From NCBI GenBank assembly GCA_035638495.1, contig DASQZW010000215.1:1-64000 (forward strand): a stretch of DNA of 64,000 nucleotides. Direction: 5' to 3'. The stretch comes from CF-161 sp035638495 (lineage in GTDB: Bacteria; Chloroflexota; Dormibacteria; Dormibacterales; Dormibacteraceae). How positions within the stretch are numbered: the stretch's first letter is position 1; each line of letters begins with the position of its first letter. Positions 17,016 through 24,573 of the stretch are shown one piece after another. The notes below the pieces were generated by a model that saw nothing but the letters and a program-made list of their open reading frames with translations, did no database searches and was not told the origin of the DNA. The translations under genes and the position numbers were made by a program.

Positions 17016-18288
17016 CGGGAGCCAACGACCTGAACAGGTCCATCAGCGGACCGGCGATCGGTTCTCGCCAGTCCGCGCTCAGCCAGCCATACGGCTCCAC
17101 AGCGCCCTCGACAATCTCGCTTCCGGGTGGGTACGTGCCGTTCAGATCCCAGAATGCGATGTGCAGGTCGTGTCTGAGCACATATTGGATCAGCCTGCTC
17201 AGGTAGACGTGGTCGTCACCACCGCGAGGCAGGTCATGAGGGCCGCCCGTCTCGCCGATGAATACCGGGGCCAGGCCCTGGCGCGCAATGTCGCCCCAGG
17301 TCTGGTCCCAGATGCCCTCGGGGGAGTCGCTCCAGGGTTCGCGCTGTTGACTTGGCGGATAGTCGTGGACCGAGTAGACGAGTTTGTTGGGGGTACGAAG
17401 CCGGATCCGGCGCGGCTCGGATCGCTGGCCCGCGCCTCTCAGGACTCCGGACAGGTTGCCGCCGGCCCAGTACAGACGGACCTGGTCATCGACGATAGGT
17501 CCAGCGGGATCGTAGCGGACGCCCTCGACGACGACGAGTACATCTGGGTTGATGTCGTGGATGAGATTGCCGGTGAACTCCGCCTCCGCCGCCCAGTCCC
17601 GCGAGGCGGTTCCGGTCTTTGACCACTCGCCGTAACCCCACAGCGCTCCCCTATCCACTGCCACGTCGGCGCCGACCGGTGGCGAGCCCGGCTCGTTGCG
17701 GAGGTCGAAGCCGATCACCGCTGGCGTAAGGCGGTACTCGCGCGCGAGCTCCAACCACATATGCCTCCACAGAGCGGCCGGGTATTGCGGCGTGTACCAG
17801 AGGCCGCTGCTCTGTGGTCCCCAGCCGGCGTCGGAACGATGATTGTCGAGGATGACCATCAGGCCGAGCCGGGCGAGTCCATCGACCACGGCGTGCAGAG
17901 CCGCACGTGGCGAGAGCGCTGCGAGGGCGGGTTCCCGCGCGACGCGCCAGGCCTGGATCGCCCCTGGGCCGGCCAGCATCATCTCGACGGAAAAGGGGAT
18001 GCGCACCGCGTTGCAACCCAGACTCCGGAGTGTCATCGCGATCTCGGCGATGGTGCGACGGTGAAGCCCACCTGGCACCATGGCTGCCGTCTCGGCGCCC
18101 GCCCAGTTGAGACCGAGCAGGCGAACGCTGCGGCCCTGGCGGTCGACCAGGCGGCTGCCGCGTGTGGACAGCCAGCCGGCATCACCGGGCTGGATGCCAT
18201 CACGCGCCGTCACTGCGGCAAGCAGGACTCCCGCCATCCCTCGGAGGACCGCTGCCATCGCCTTGCGCCGGCTCAAGCGGGCGGTCAC
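16972..18288 (-). CDS. glycoside hydrolase family 5-like enzyme
   Basis: A 438-residue TIM-barrel glycosidase. The N-terminus (SRRKAMAAVLRGMAGVLLAA) is a signal-like segment with a twin-arginine-like pair. Landmarks: RLLGLNWAGAE, NAVRIPFS, MVILDNHRSDAG, the acid/base glutamate in FDLRNEPGSP, YSVHDYPPSQ, and the nucleophile glutamate in VFIGETGG. These are the cellulase/GH5 motifs in order. It likely hydrolyses beta-glucans or related polysaccharides outside the cell. Its 3' end overlaps the decayed peptidase E gene on the other strand. Confidence 0.9.
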   Translation of the reverse strand: MTARLSRRKAMAAVLRGMAGVLLAAVTARDGIQPGDAGWLSTRGSRLVDRQGRSVRLLGLNWAGAETAAMVPGGLHRRTIAEIAMTLRSLGCNAVRIPFSVEMMLAGPGAIQAWRVAREPALAALSPRAALHAVVDGLARLGLMVILDNHRSDAGWGPQSSGLWYTPQYPAALWRHMWLELAREYRLTPAVIGFDLRNEPGSPPVGADVAVDRGALWGYGEWSKTGTASRDWAAEAEFTGNLIHDINPDVLVVVEGVRYDPAGPIVDDQVRLYWAGGNLSGVLRGAGQRSEPRRIRLRTPNKLVYSVHDYPPSQQREPWSDSPEGIWDQTWGDIARQGLAPVFIGETGGPHDLPRGGDDHVYLSRLIQYVLRHDLHIAFWDLNGTYPPGSEIVEGAVEPYGWLSADWREPIAGPLMDLFRSLAPVRAGTVSRRHPSTW

Positions 18289-18355
18289 GATCGCCAGTCT
18301 AGCTGCGACTTCCCCCGAGAGAACTGATTCCCCACCGAGTTCCAGCCGAAGCGGC

Positions 18356-19882
18356 TCAGTCGCGCTGCTCGTAGTACTCCCGGCCGAGGTGGGTGATCTG
18401 CTCCTCCCCCATCAGCCAGCGGAGCGTGTTCTTGAGCTTCGTCTGCTGGATGAACAGGTCATGCTCCGGATACACGCTCGGGGCGTGCTGCGGGCTCTTG
18501 AAGTAGAACGAGAGCCACTCCTGCACGCCGCACAGGCCGGCCCGCAGGGCCAGGTCCGTGAACAGCACCAGATCGAGCACGAGTGGGGCGGCCAGGATCG
18601 AGTCGCGGCAGAGGAAGTCGATCTTGATCTGCATCGGGTAGCCGAGCCACCCGAAGATGTCGATGTTGTCCCAGCCCTCCTTGCTGTCGCCCCGAGGCGG
18701 ATAGTAGTTGATCCTGACCTTGTGGTAGACGTCTCCGTACAGATCGGGGTAGACGTCCGGCTGCAGGATGCGCTCGAGGACGCCGAGCTTGGTCTCCTCC
18801 TTGGTCCGGAAGCTGTCCGGGTCGTCCAGCACCTCGCCGTCGCGATTGCCGAGGATGTTGGTGGAGTACCAGCCGCTGAGCCCGAGCATGCGGGCCTTGA
18901 GCATCGGCGCGATGACCGTCTTCACGAGCGTCTGCCCGGTCTTGAAGTCCTTGCCGCAGATGGGGACGCCGCGGTCGTTCGCGAGGGCGGTCAGGGCGGG
19001 GATGTCGACCGTGAGGTTGGGGGCGCCGTTGATGAACGGCACCCCCTCCATGAGCGCCGCGTACGCGTAGAGCATCGAGGGGGCGACGGACGGGTGGTCG
19101 GCCTCCATGGCGCGCTCCAGCGACTCGAGGTCGGCATGCGCTGGGCCCTCCTCCATGAAGATCTCCGTGGATGCGCACCAGATCATCACGAGACGGTCGC
19201 ACGCGTGGGCGTTCCGGAAGTCGCGGATGTCCTGGCGCAGCGCCTCGGCCAGCTCGCGCTTGCTGCGCGCAGCCTTGACGTTCACCCCCTCGAGCCGCCG
19301 CACGTACCGCTGGTCGAACACCGCCGGCATCGGCTCGATCTCGGCGAGCTCACCCGCCACCGGCTCGAGGTGCCGGTATCGGTCGAGGACGCCGCACCTC
19401 ACCGCCGCCTCGTACGCGTTGTCGGGGAAGGGGTCCCAACCGCCGAACACGAGCTGGTCGAGCCCCGCCAGCGGCACGAAGTCCTTGATCAGCGGCACGC
19501 GCCCCTCGGTGCGCTTGCCGAGCCGGATCGTTCCCATCTGCGTCAGCGACCCGAACGGGCGAGCGTGGCCCCGCCTGACGAGCTCGACGCCGGCCGCGAA
19601 GGTCGACGCGACGGCGCCCATGCCGACCATCAGGACGCCGAGCCGGCCGTCGGCGGGCTCGATGTCGTGCGCCGGTGCGTCGAGGAAGTCGCGGGCCTCC
19701 AGGGTGATGCCGCGCTCGCGGGCGAGCACCATCAGCTGGCGGTGCCACTGGGCCGGGATGCGCCCCGTGCTGGCCCAGTGCTCCACGGTGCTCTGGCGCC
19801 GCCCCAGCAGTTGGGCGAGCGCACTCTGCCCATCGAATCGCCGGATGACGCGCTCGGCGGGGTTGGGGTGATGGCTTGACAT
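18356..19882 (-). CDS. myo-inositol-1-phosphate synthase with N-terminal helix-turn-helix
   Basis: About 508 residues. Residues about 10-60 form a Cro/YdaS-like helix-turn-helix (ALAQLLGRRQSTVEHWASTG). From about residue 75 the protein is inositol-3-phosphate synthase: NAD-binding VLMVGMGAVASTFAAGVEL, VMIWCASTE, FINGAPNLTVDIPAL, and the hallmark GKDFKTGQTLVKT with GWYSTNILGN. It converts glucose-6-phosphate to inositol-phosphate with NAD+, feeding inositol lipids or compatible solutes. The ATG at 19882 is preferred to an extension into low-quality sequence; GGTGA lies just upstream. The N-terminal DNA-binding unit is unusual and suggests a metabolic enzyme that may sense and regulate its own promoter. 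Confidence 0.9.
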   Translation of the reverse strand: MSSHHPNPAERVIRRFDGQSALAQLLGRRQSTVEHWASTGRIPAQWHRQLMVLARERGITLEARDFLDAPAHDIEPADGRLGVLMVGMGAVASTFAAGVELVRRGHARPFGSLTQMGTIRLGKRTEGRVPLIKDFVPLAGLDQLVFGGWDPFPDNAYEAAVRCGVLDRYRHLEPVAGELAEIEPMPAVFDQRYVRRLEGVNVKAARSKRELAEALRQDIRDFRNAHACDRLVMIWCASTEIFMEEGPAHADLESLERAMEADHPSVAPSMLYAYAALMEGVPFINGAPNLTVDIPALTALANDRGVPICGKDFKTGQTLVKTVIAPMLKARMLGLSGWYSTNILGNRDGEVLDDPDSFRTKEETKLGVLERILQPDVYPDLYGDVYHKVRINYYPPRGDSKEGWDNIDIFGWLGYPMQIKIDFLCRDSILAAPLVLDLVLFTDLALRAGLCGVQEWLSFYFKSPQHAPSVYPEHDLFIQQTKLKNTLRWLMGEEQITHLGREYYEQRD

Positions 19883-19893
19883 GCCGTCACCAT

Positions 19894-19908
19894 AACGAAT
19901 TTTTCGTT
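19894..19908. promoter_or_regulatory. inverted repeat upstream of HTH-inositol synthase
   Basis: AACGAATTTTTCGTT: perfect 6-bp arms with a 3-base spacer, 12-26 bases ahead of the start codon and strikingly AT-rich for this genome. Its place beside a gene that encodes a helix-turn-helix makes it a candidate autoregulatory operator overlapping the promoter or ribosome-site region. Confidence 0.45.
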
Positions 19909-20031
19909 TTGGAGTCGAGGGACGGGTGACCCCAGCACGACGCCGAGACCCGACGGCCCGCCGATCACAGCCGGCCACCTCGGAAGGAGTTGGCCGGTCC
20001 AGGCCAGCCAGGCGAGGAGTAGCTGCATCGC

Positions 20032-20460
20032 TCACTCCCCGATGCCCAGGACGCGCAACCGGAGCGTCGCGCCGAAGGGCGTGCTTGCCTCCACCTCCTC
20101 ACCCACGGCCTTTCCGATCAGCGCCGCGCCGATCGGCGAGCGGTGGCTGATGACACCGCGCGCCGGGTCGCTGTCGGCCTCGCTACCGATGAAGTACGTC
20201 TCCTCCTCGCCATCGAGCTCGACCGAGACCCGAGACCCGATCTCGACCTTGCCGGAGGGGGTGCCGGTCTCGATGATCTCGGCCGTCCGGAGTTGGAGCT
20301 CGACGTCATCGAGCTGCGCCTGGAGGACGTCCATCTCCTGGATGGCCTGTTCGTAGCCCGCGTTGTCGTGCCAGTCTCGGTTGATTCCCGCCGCGTCGCC
20401 AGCCCGCTCGCCGGCGCGCTGCAGATGCTCCTCAAGCTGGGCCCGCAGCAGCCGCGTACC
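20032..20460 (-). pseudogene. GreA/GreB-family elongation factor, 5'-truncated
   Basis: The C-terminal FKBP-like domain is complete (IIETGTPSGKVEIGSRVSVE, SPIGAALIGKAVGEEVE, then RLRVLGIGE), and the coiled-coil region can be read back in frame (LLRAQLEEHLQRAGERAGDA, GINRDWHDNAGYEQA) to about base 20460. There the similarity stops and no start codon is found before an upstream stop. An internal ATG would give 100 residues without the coiled-coil tip that GreA needs to reach the polymerase active site. The break coincides with the lower-GC kinase gene, so the 5' end was probably lost when that DNA arrived. Confidence 0.65.
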
Positions 20461-20558
20461 TCGCCCGAAGGGCGAACATCCCCTTCGTGGAGCTCGATCC
20501 CAACAAGCTGAGGGTCACGCCTACCGAACTTGAGCCTGATTTTCGTAGGGTGGTATCC

Positions 20559-21071
20559 GTGGCGACCACTCCTGTGACGAAGCTCATCATCCTGCGAGGG
20601 CCTTCAGCAGTGGGAAAGAGCACCGTTGCCAAAGCACTCATGGAGCGAACACCGCGCCCTACGGTATTGGTTGAGCTGGACTACTACAGGTTCGGCTTCG
20701 TGAATCCACCCAAGCGCGATCTCAACTTAGAATATGAACTGAGCGGCAGTGACGCCATGACTGCGTTGCGGCTCGGTTTCGACGTTATATTTGACGGCAA
20801 CTTCACCTCAAGTGCACACGACCCCTTCCTGGAGGAGCTGTTTCGCGCTCACCCGAAGGAGAACTACCTGTTCTACCTGGATGCTAGCCTAACCGAAACC
20901 ATGAGGCGTCATGGCACGAAGGCCAATCCACGTATCTCAACCGAAAAGATGAGAGAGGTCTACAAGAACGCCTCGCCCACCGGCCGCGAGGAGGAAGTGG
21001 TCATTCCGGAGGATTCGTCTCTCGAGCAGACCGTAGAGCAGATTGTCCGAACAACCGCCATCTGCAATTGA
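20559..21071 (+). CDS. P-loop kinase (zeta-toxin/AAA_33-like)
   Basis: About 170 residues. The Walker A motif is GPSAVGKST in LIILRGPSAVGKSTVAKAL. Further features are an ELDYYRFGF acceptor-type segment, a hydrophobic strand ending in VIFDGNFTS (Walker-B-like) and a basic lid (ETMRRHGTKA). This is the layout of small nucleoside/antibiotic-type kinases and zeta-like proteins; the substrate is not known. Codon use is clearly less GC-rich than its neighbours (for example TTAGAATATGAACTG), a sign of transfer. The GTG at 20559 has an AGGGTGG site; an earlier GTG at 20487 is possible. Confidence 0.75.
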   Translation: MATTPVTKLIILRGPSAVGKSTVAKALMERTPRPTVLVELDYYRFGFVNPPKRDLNLEYELSGSDAMTALRLGFDVIFDGNFTSSAHDPFLEELFRAHPKENYLFYLDASLTETMRRHGTKANPRISTEKMREVYKNASPTGREEEVVIPEDSSLEQTVEQIVRTTAICN

Positions 21072-21112
21072 GCATTTTGCGATCGCGGCTCATCATCACT
21101 TGAGCGAAGCCT

Positions 21113-21333
21113 TCAACTTGACTCCGACCGCGCCGCATGCTCGATCGCGCCGAAGATGTCCGAGTCCGTCTCCTGCTGCCAGGCGGGGAGATCGGTCCAA
21201 GGCGAGATATTGATGGCTTCGGCTCGGAGAAGTGCTTGTGCATCTGCGCCAGCCAAGCGGTCGCCACGAACTGGCCACGCTGTTCGCGCGTGAGCTTCGC
21301 CGTTCCATTGCCTGACTCTTCCACGAACCGCAC
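21113..21333 (-). pseudogene. frameshifted small RyR-like/actinobacterial conserved protein
   Basis: Two frames together give a short conserved protein: LTREQRGQFVATAWLAQMHK in one frame and SPWTDLPAWQQETDSDIFGA in another. The joint lies near base 21204, where removing a CT dinucleotide restores one frame through PKPSISPWTDLP. Such 'LPxWQxETDxDIF' proteins are common small conserved proteins resembling a RyR-like motif. The frameshift makes it a likely pseudogene within the decayed island. Confidence 0.5.
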
Positions 21334-21417
21334 GACAACCTCTGGTTACAGCAACGCCAGGTGCTGGTTGAAGTGTTTCACGGACGGTGACGCTGAACGA
21401 GCGCCAGCCGGCACCCG

Positions 21418-21477
21418 GCGACGTTCATCTCCATGGCGCACGCGTTCCGTCACACGTTCGCGACCGTGGCCGCCAGC
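21418..21477 (+). pseudogene. tyrosine-recombinase catalytic fragment
   Basis: MAHAFRHTFATVAAS reproduces the HxLRHTFAT box of tyrosine recombinases (catalytic HxxR). The sequence on both sides does not continue the domain, and the tyrosine box is missing. It is a short relic, consistent with past mobile DNA here. Confidence 0.45.
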
Positions 21478-21570
21478 GGTTCGAGTACCTCGTCCACACG
21501 GCGAGTGTCGTGTGGACTCGCGTATCTCGGCCTCGAAGGCCGGATCGCGCCGGATGGTGCGCAGGGGACG

Positions 21571-21906
21571 CTACGCCTTCCCGAGACCCAGTTCGGCGGC
21601 GATGGCCTGACCAGCGGCGATCGCCTCGTCAGGGATGGTCGGGTACTCGTCCAGTAGACGGCCAAGGCTAGATAGGGCCTCGGCCCACGTTGCCCCGCCG
21701 GCGACGGCGCTGCCGCCCCATGCGACCCATCGGCCGCTGGGGAGCTGCTCCAACGAGACGTCTGCGGAGCTCGATCCTGGCTCGTTGCCCATCAAGCGTT
21801 GGACGAGGCTCGGCCGGGATGCAGCCGCCAACTCCAGGACGATGGCCTCCAACCGCGTCAGTCTCCGTCGGAGCGCCCGATCATCATTGCCGGCGGCCTG
21901 TGCCAT
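21571..21906 (-). CDS. hypothetical protein with HicB-like ending
   Basis: A 111-residue protein. An N-terminal helical segment (RALRRRLTRLEAIVLELAAA) is followed by a small beta-rich C-terminal part (SLEQLPSGRWVAWGGSAVAG, then TWAEALSSLGRLLDEYP). The latter recalls HicB-like 'G.w.a....v....G.T..EAl..l' antitoxin folds, but no partner HicA toxin is seen. The ATG at 21906 is the first reasonable start; the longer frame overlaps the divergent HD-domain gene. Confidence 0.5.
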   Translation of the reverse strand: MAQAAGNDDRALRRRLTRLEAIVLELAAASRPSLVQRLMGNEPGSSSADVSLEQLPSGRWVAWGGSAVAGGATWAEALSSLGRLLDEYPTIPDEAIAAGQAIAAELGLGKA

Positions 21907-21995
21907 GCCCGCATTGTACGGCCGGTCACGCCGCTCCTTGGTCGCTGTGACCGCCGTCTTCGTGGTTGGTTCCAGAGCGCGCGTAGCCTTGCCGA

Positions 21996-22514
21996 GTGGA
22001 CTTGGGAGGAAACAACGCAGCCCTGGTCCGACGGGCGGAGGCGTCGGCACGCGAGCTGCTCGTGGACATGGATGCGCGGCTTTGTCACGTCGAGGCGGTC
22101 GGTCGTCGGGCCGAAGTGGTCGCGTCACTGCTGCCAGTCGAGGACCAGGTGCCGCTCGTCGCGGCGGCCTACCTGCACGATGTTGGCTACGCGCCAGCGC
22201 TCCGCGAGACCGGGCTTCACCCGCTCGATGGCGCACGCTGGCTGCGTGCCCAGGGCGTCGACCGGCGCGTCTGCAACTTGGTTGCGCACCACAGCGGTGC
22301 CCGGTTCGAGGCCGAGGAGCGCGGGCTGCTGGCCGAGCTGGACGAGTTCGAACTGGAGCCCGGGGCGGTCATGGACGGCCTGACCTTTGCCGACATGACC
22401 ACGGGGCCGGACGGGCGCTTCGTCAGCTTCGAGGAGAGGCTCGCGGACATCCTGAGGCGGTACCCGCCGGTTGGCCAGTCCACCGAGCAACCGTGCGCGC
22501 GCGTCCCGTGCTAA
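21996..22514 (+). CDS. HD-domain phosphohydrolase
   Basis: About 172 residues with an HD-type metal site: CHVEAVGRRA supplies the first histidine, AAAYLHDVGYAP the HD pair, and GLHPLDGARWL and LVAHHSGARF further metal ligands. Small HD proteins hydrolyse nucleotides or phosphate esters. The start is GTG. The C-terminus after about residue 155 is low-complexity. It stands alone in the accessory island. Confidence 0.78.
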   Translation: MDLGGNNAALVRRAEASARELLVDMDARLCHVEAVGRRAEVVASLLPVEDQVPLVAAAYLHDVGYAPALRETGLHPLDGARWLRAQGVDRRVCNLVAHHSGARFEAEERGLLAELDEFELEPGAVMDGLTFADMTTGPDGRFVSFEERLADILRRYPPVGQSTEQPCARVPC

Positions 22515-22750
22515 GAGAGTCAGTAGACCGAACGGCCAGGCGGCTCGCGGGCGCCGCTCAACCGATGTACGGGGCCGGGCGTGCTTCGAGGTAGTGCTGG
22601 ATGCGCCAACGAATGGACGGATGGATGTTGAGTGCGTCCAGACCGCGGGGCGGCGTAGCGCATGGTGGCTCGGTCGTCTGTTGCTTCCGGGAGGTCGCGT
22701 CCGGCACCTGCTGGAAAGTGACGGCACAGCCGCGCGGTGAATAACATTTC

Positions 22751-23119
22751 ATGCGGGCATTGACTCCGGCGTCTGGGTACGGCGGTCGGCGCATCTGCGC
22801 CAGTTGCCTGTGCTCCAGTGCCATGGGCGCGAGGCCGCGAGCGCTGGCGATGAAGAGGTCGAGCACGGCCCAGCACAGGCTCAGGCAGCTCGTCTCGCCA
22901 GGAGCCGGCCGATCACCTTCGTCCGACGCTTGACCTCCTCCAGCGACCGCTCCAGCAGGTTCGTCGAGCGCAGCCGCTTGCGGAGGCGCAGCGGGTACGC
23001 GAGGCACGCAGAGGGCCGGCAGGTCCTCGGCGAGGCTGGCAGCCGCGCTCGGGTACGAGCGCTCCAGGTCCGTGATGAGCCGGATCAGGCGTGTCCGGGT
23101 GGGGATGCCGTAGAAATCG
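22751..23119 (-). pseudogene. mutator-type (IS256-like) transposase remnant
   Basis: Three frames must be joined to read the transposase C-terminus: RLIRLITDLERSYPSAAASL, then YPLRLRKRLRSTNLLERSLE with VKRRTKVIGR, then PGETSCLSLCWAVLDLFIAS. The 'RSTNLLER.leE.kRRTkvig.fPge.SclsL' block is characteristic of mutator/IS256 transposases. The catalytic N-terminal DDE part is missing, and at least two frameshifts are present, so the element is dead. No terminal inverted repeats were found. Confidence 0.65.
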
Positions 23120-23136
23120 CATGAGCTGGACGTTTC

Positions 23137-23144
23137 AAGGAGGT
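23137..23144 (+). promoter_or_regulatory. strong ribosome binding site of the DUF4177 gene
   Basis: AAGGAGGT, nine bases ahead of ATG 23154, is near-perfect pairing to the 16S rRNA 3' end and marks this short frame as a real gene within otherwise decayed DNA. Confidence 0.7.
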
Positions 23145-23153
23145 TGAGAGCCC

Positions 23154-23348
23154 ATGGAATATAAGGTGCTGACGAAGGAAGACCGCCGGTGGACCGGCAA
23201 GTTCAGTCCAGAGAACCTGGAGCACACGCTCAACAGCTACGCGGCCGAGGGCTGGCGGGTCGTCAGCAGCTTCCCGGTGGCGAGTATTTGGTCCATCAGC
23301 ACCTCGCAGATCATGATTCTCCTTGAGCGGGAGACTCCGGCCAGCTGA
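23154..23348 (+). CDS. DUF4177-like small protein
   Basis: A 64-residue protein: MEYKVLTKEDRRWTGKFSPE, LEHTLNSYAAEGWRVVSSFP and a closing strand (IMILLERE). This is the DUF4177 pattern (short strand, helix 'L..yg.eGWelv', terminal strand 'l..i..R'). The family has no settled function. It has intact codons and a strong ribosome site, in contrast to the decayed sequences on either side. Confidence 0.75.
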   Translation: MEYKVLTKEDRRWTGKFSPENLEHTLNSYAAEGWRVVSSFPVASIWSISTSQIMILLERETPAS

Positions 23349-23565
23349 CCCGCCGCGGGTCGCGTCGGGCACCTTGCAGGAGGAGATGCTACGGAGCAAA
23401 GGCACGGACGATGAAGGTCTCTAGTGCTGTCTGAAGGGTGTTCGGCCGTGCATCGGGCGAGAGATCGGAAGAGTCGAGGTCGGCAATACGATCTCGCCTG
23501 CCGCTGCGGAGACCATCGATGTCGATCGCAACCGTCCCGCCACAAGCGTTTACGTACATCTCGGT

Positions 23566-23873
23566 CTATGAGACTCGTATGGTCGTCGGAAGGTCGTGGT
23601 GGGTCCCATGGAATGGGTTCATGATCGGATCGATTCGCGTCGGGACAAGTCGGCCGATCGTGGGAACGATCATTTGCAGGAGTTGTTCCGAGGCGCCGTG
23701 GAGGTCGTAGACGAAGGTCCGCGCCCAGTCCGCATGCGTGGCGCCAGAGAATTCCTGCACGGCTTCACTCTCGGCTCGGTCCGCGTGCTCCTGCAAGTAG
23801 GCGTCACCCATTGCCCTGACTAGAGATCTCGATTGTTCAGTAGCAGGTCGCGAAATTCCTGATCGTCAGTCAT
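23566..23873 (-). pseudogene. unrecognised small gene with one frameshift
   Basis: An 81-codon frame (MGDAYLQEHADRAESEAVQE onward, ATG at 23811) has natural-looking composition. Just upstream a second frame, MTDDQEFRDLLLNNRDL from 23873, meets it, and adding one base near 23824 would join them as NRDLLVRAMGDAY. It is either two short frames or a broken gene of about 100 residues. Function unknown. GC content is lower than the window average. The rest of 23349-23930 shows nothing coding. Confidence 0.4.
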
Positions 23874-23930
23874 TGGTCGCGGTGCTACCCACTATGCCGG
23901 CAGTCGAAACGTTCTGTCACGGAACCGTGC

Positions 23931-24430
23931 TCAGGCGGTTTCGTCGTAGAGCGAGCGCAGCATCGCCTCGTACGCGTCGGACGGGCTCAGGTGTGCGTAC
24001 ACGCGGTGGATCATAACGAGGTTGGAGTGGCCCAGGATGTCGGCGAGCTGGATCGGGTTCATGCCGCGCGCGAGCTGGTGCGTGGCGAAGCTGTGACGCA
24101 GTAGATGCGGGTGCAGGCGCTTGCCGATGCCGGCCACCTTGGCGACGTTGCGCAGCATCTGCGGTCGCGCTCCAGCGCGTCCACGGCGCGGAGCTTGACC
24201 AGCTCGCCCACGCGGATGCCCGTGTCGGCCAGCGTCCGGACGATGAGCTTGTCCCGCTCGCTCTTGGCCGCGTCCTCGAGGCGGTCGATCTCGTAGCGGC
24301 TGAGCACGTCGATCAACGTCCTGGGCAGGCGCGGAAGCTGGGTCTTCACGCTGCCGACCTCCCCTTCCTCCCTGGCCCACGCCAGCATGGAGTTGATGGG
24401 CCGGAGGCAGCTGATACCGCTGGAAGTGAG
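23931..24430 (-). pseudogene. tyrosine recombinase, truncated and frameshifted
   Basis: The N-terminal frame (INSMLAWAREEGEVGSV, TLADTGIRVGELVKL with the first catalytic arginine) ends near base 24160 after a deletion and frame change. The C-terminal frame (HPHLLRHSFATHQLARGM, then LGHSNLVMIHRVYAHLS) has HxxR, the last histidine and the tyrosine. The core-binding domain is cut off about 10-20 bases from the 3' end of the tRNA-Val gene. This fits an old integrase at the edge of an element inserted at that tRNA. Confidence 0.7.
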
Positions 24431-24445
24431 TTGAGAGTGAGATGC

Positions 24446-24521
24446 TGGTGGGCGGCGACGGGATCGAACCGCCGACCTCTAGCATGTCAAGCTAGCGCTC
24501 TCCCGGCTGAGCTAGCCGCCC
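24446..24521 (-). tRNA. tRNA-Val(GAC), CCA encoded
   Basis: On the minus strand the cloverleaf is complete: acceptor GGGCGGC/GCCGCCC, D-arm GCTC...GAGC, anticodon stem CTAGC/GCTAG with loop TTGACAT (anticodon GAC), and T-arm GGCGG TTCGATC CCGTC. The discriminator A is followed by an encoded CCA. It lies between a recombinase remnant and the MFS gene and is a likely former integration site. Confidence 0.95.
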
Positions 24522-24573
24522 GACCGTCAGCGGCTCCGCCCGCGTCCCCCATGGGACCGGCTGAGCCAGCAGG

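Noticed and set aside
21571..21906. HicB antitoxin of a toxin-antitoxin pair
   Set aside because: The C-terminal pattern is only loosely HicB-like and there is no small HicA-type toxin frame next to it.
24446..24521. Direct repeat of the tRNA 3' end near 20.4-21.7 kb as an attL/attR pair
   Set aside because: I searched by eye for the tRNA 3' sequence near the GreA junction and found no convincing copy, so no attachment-site pair is claimed.
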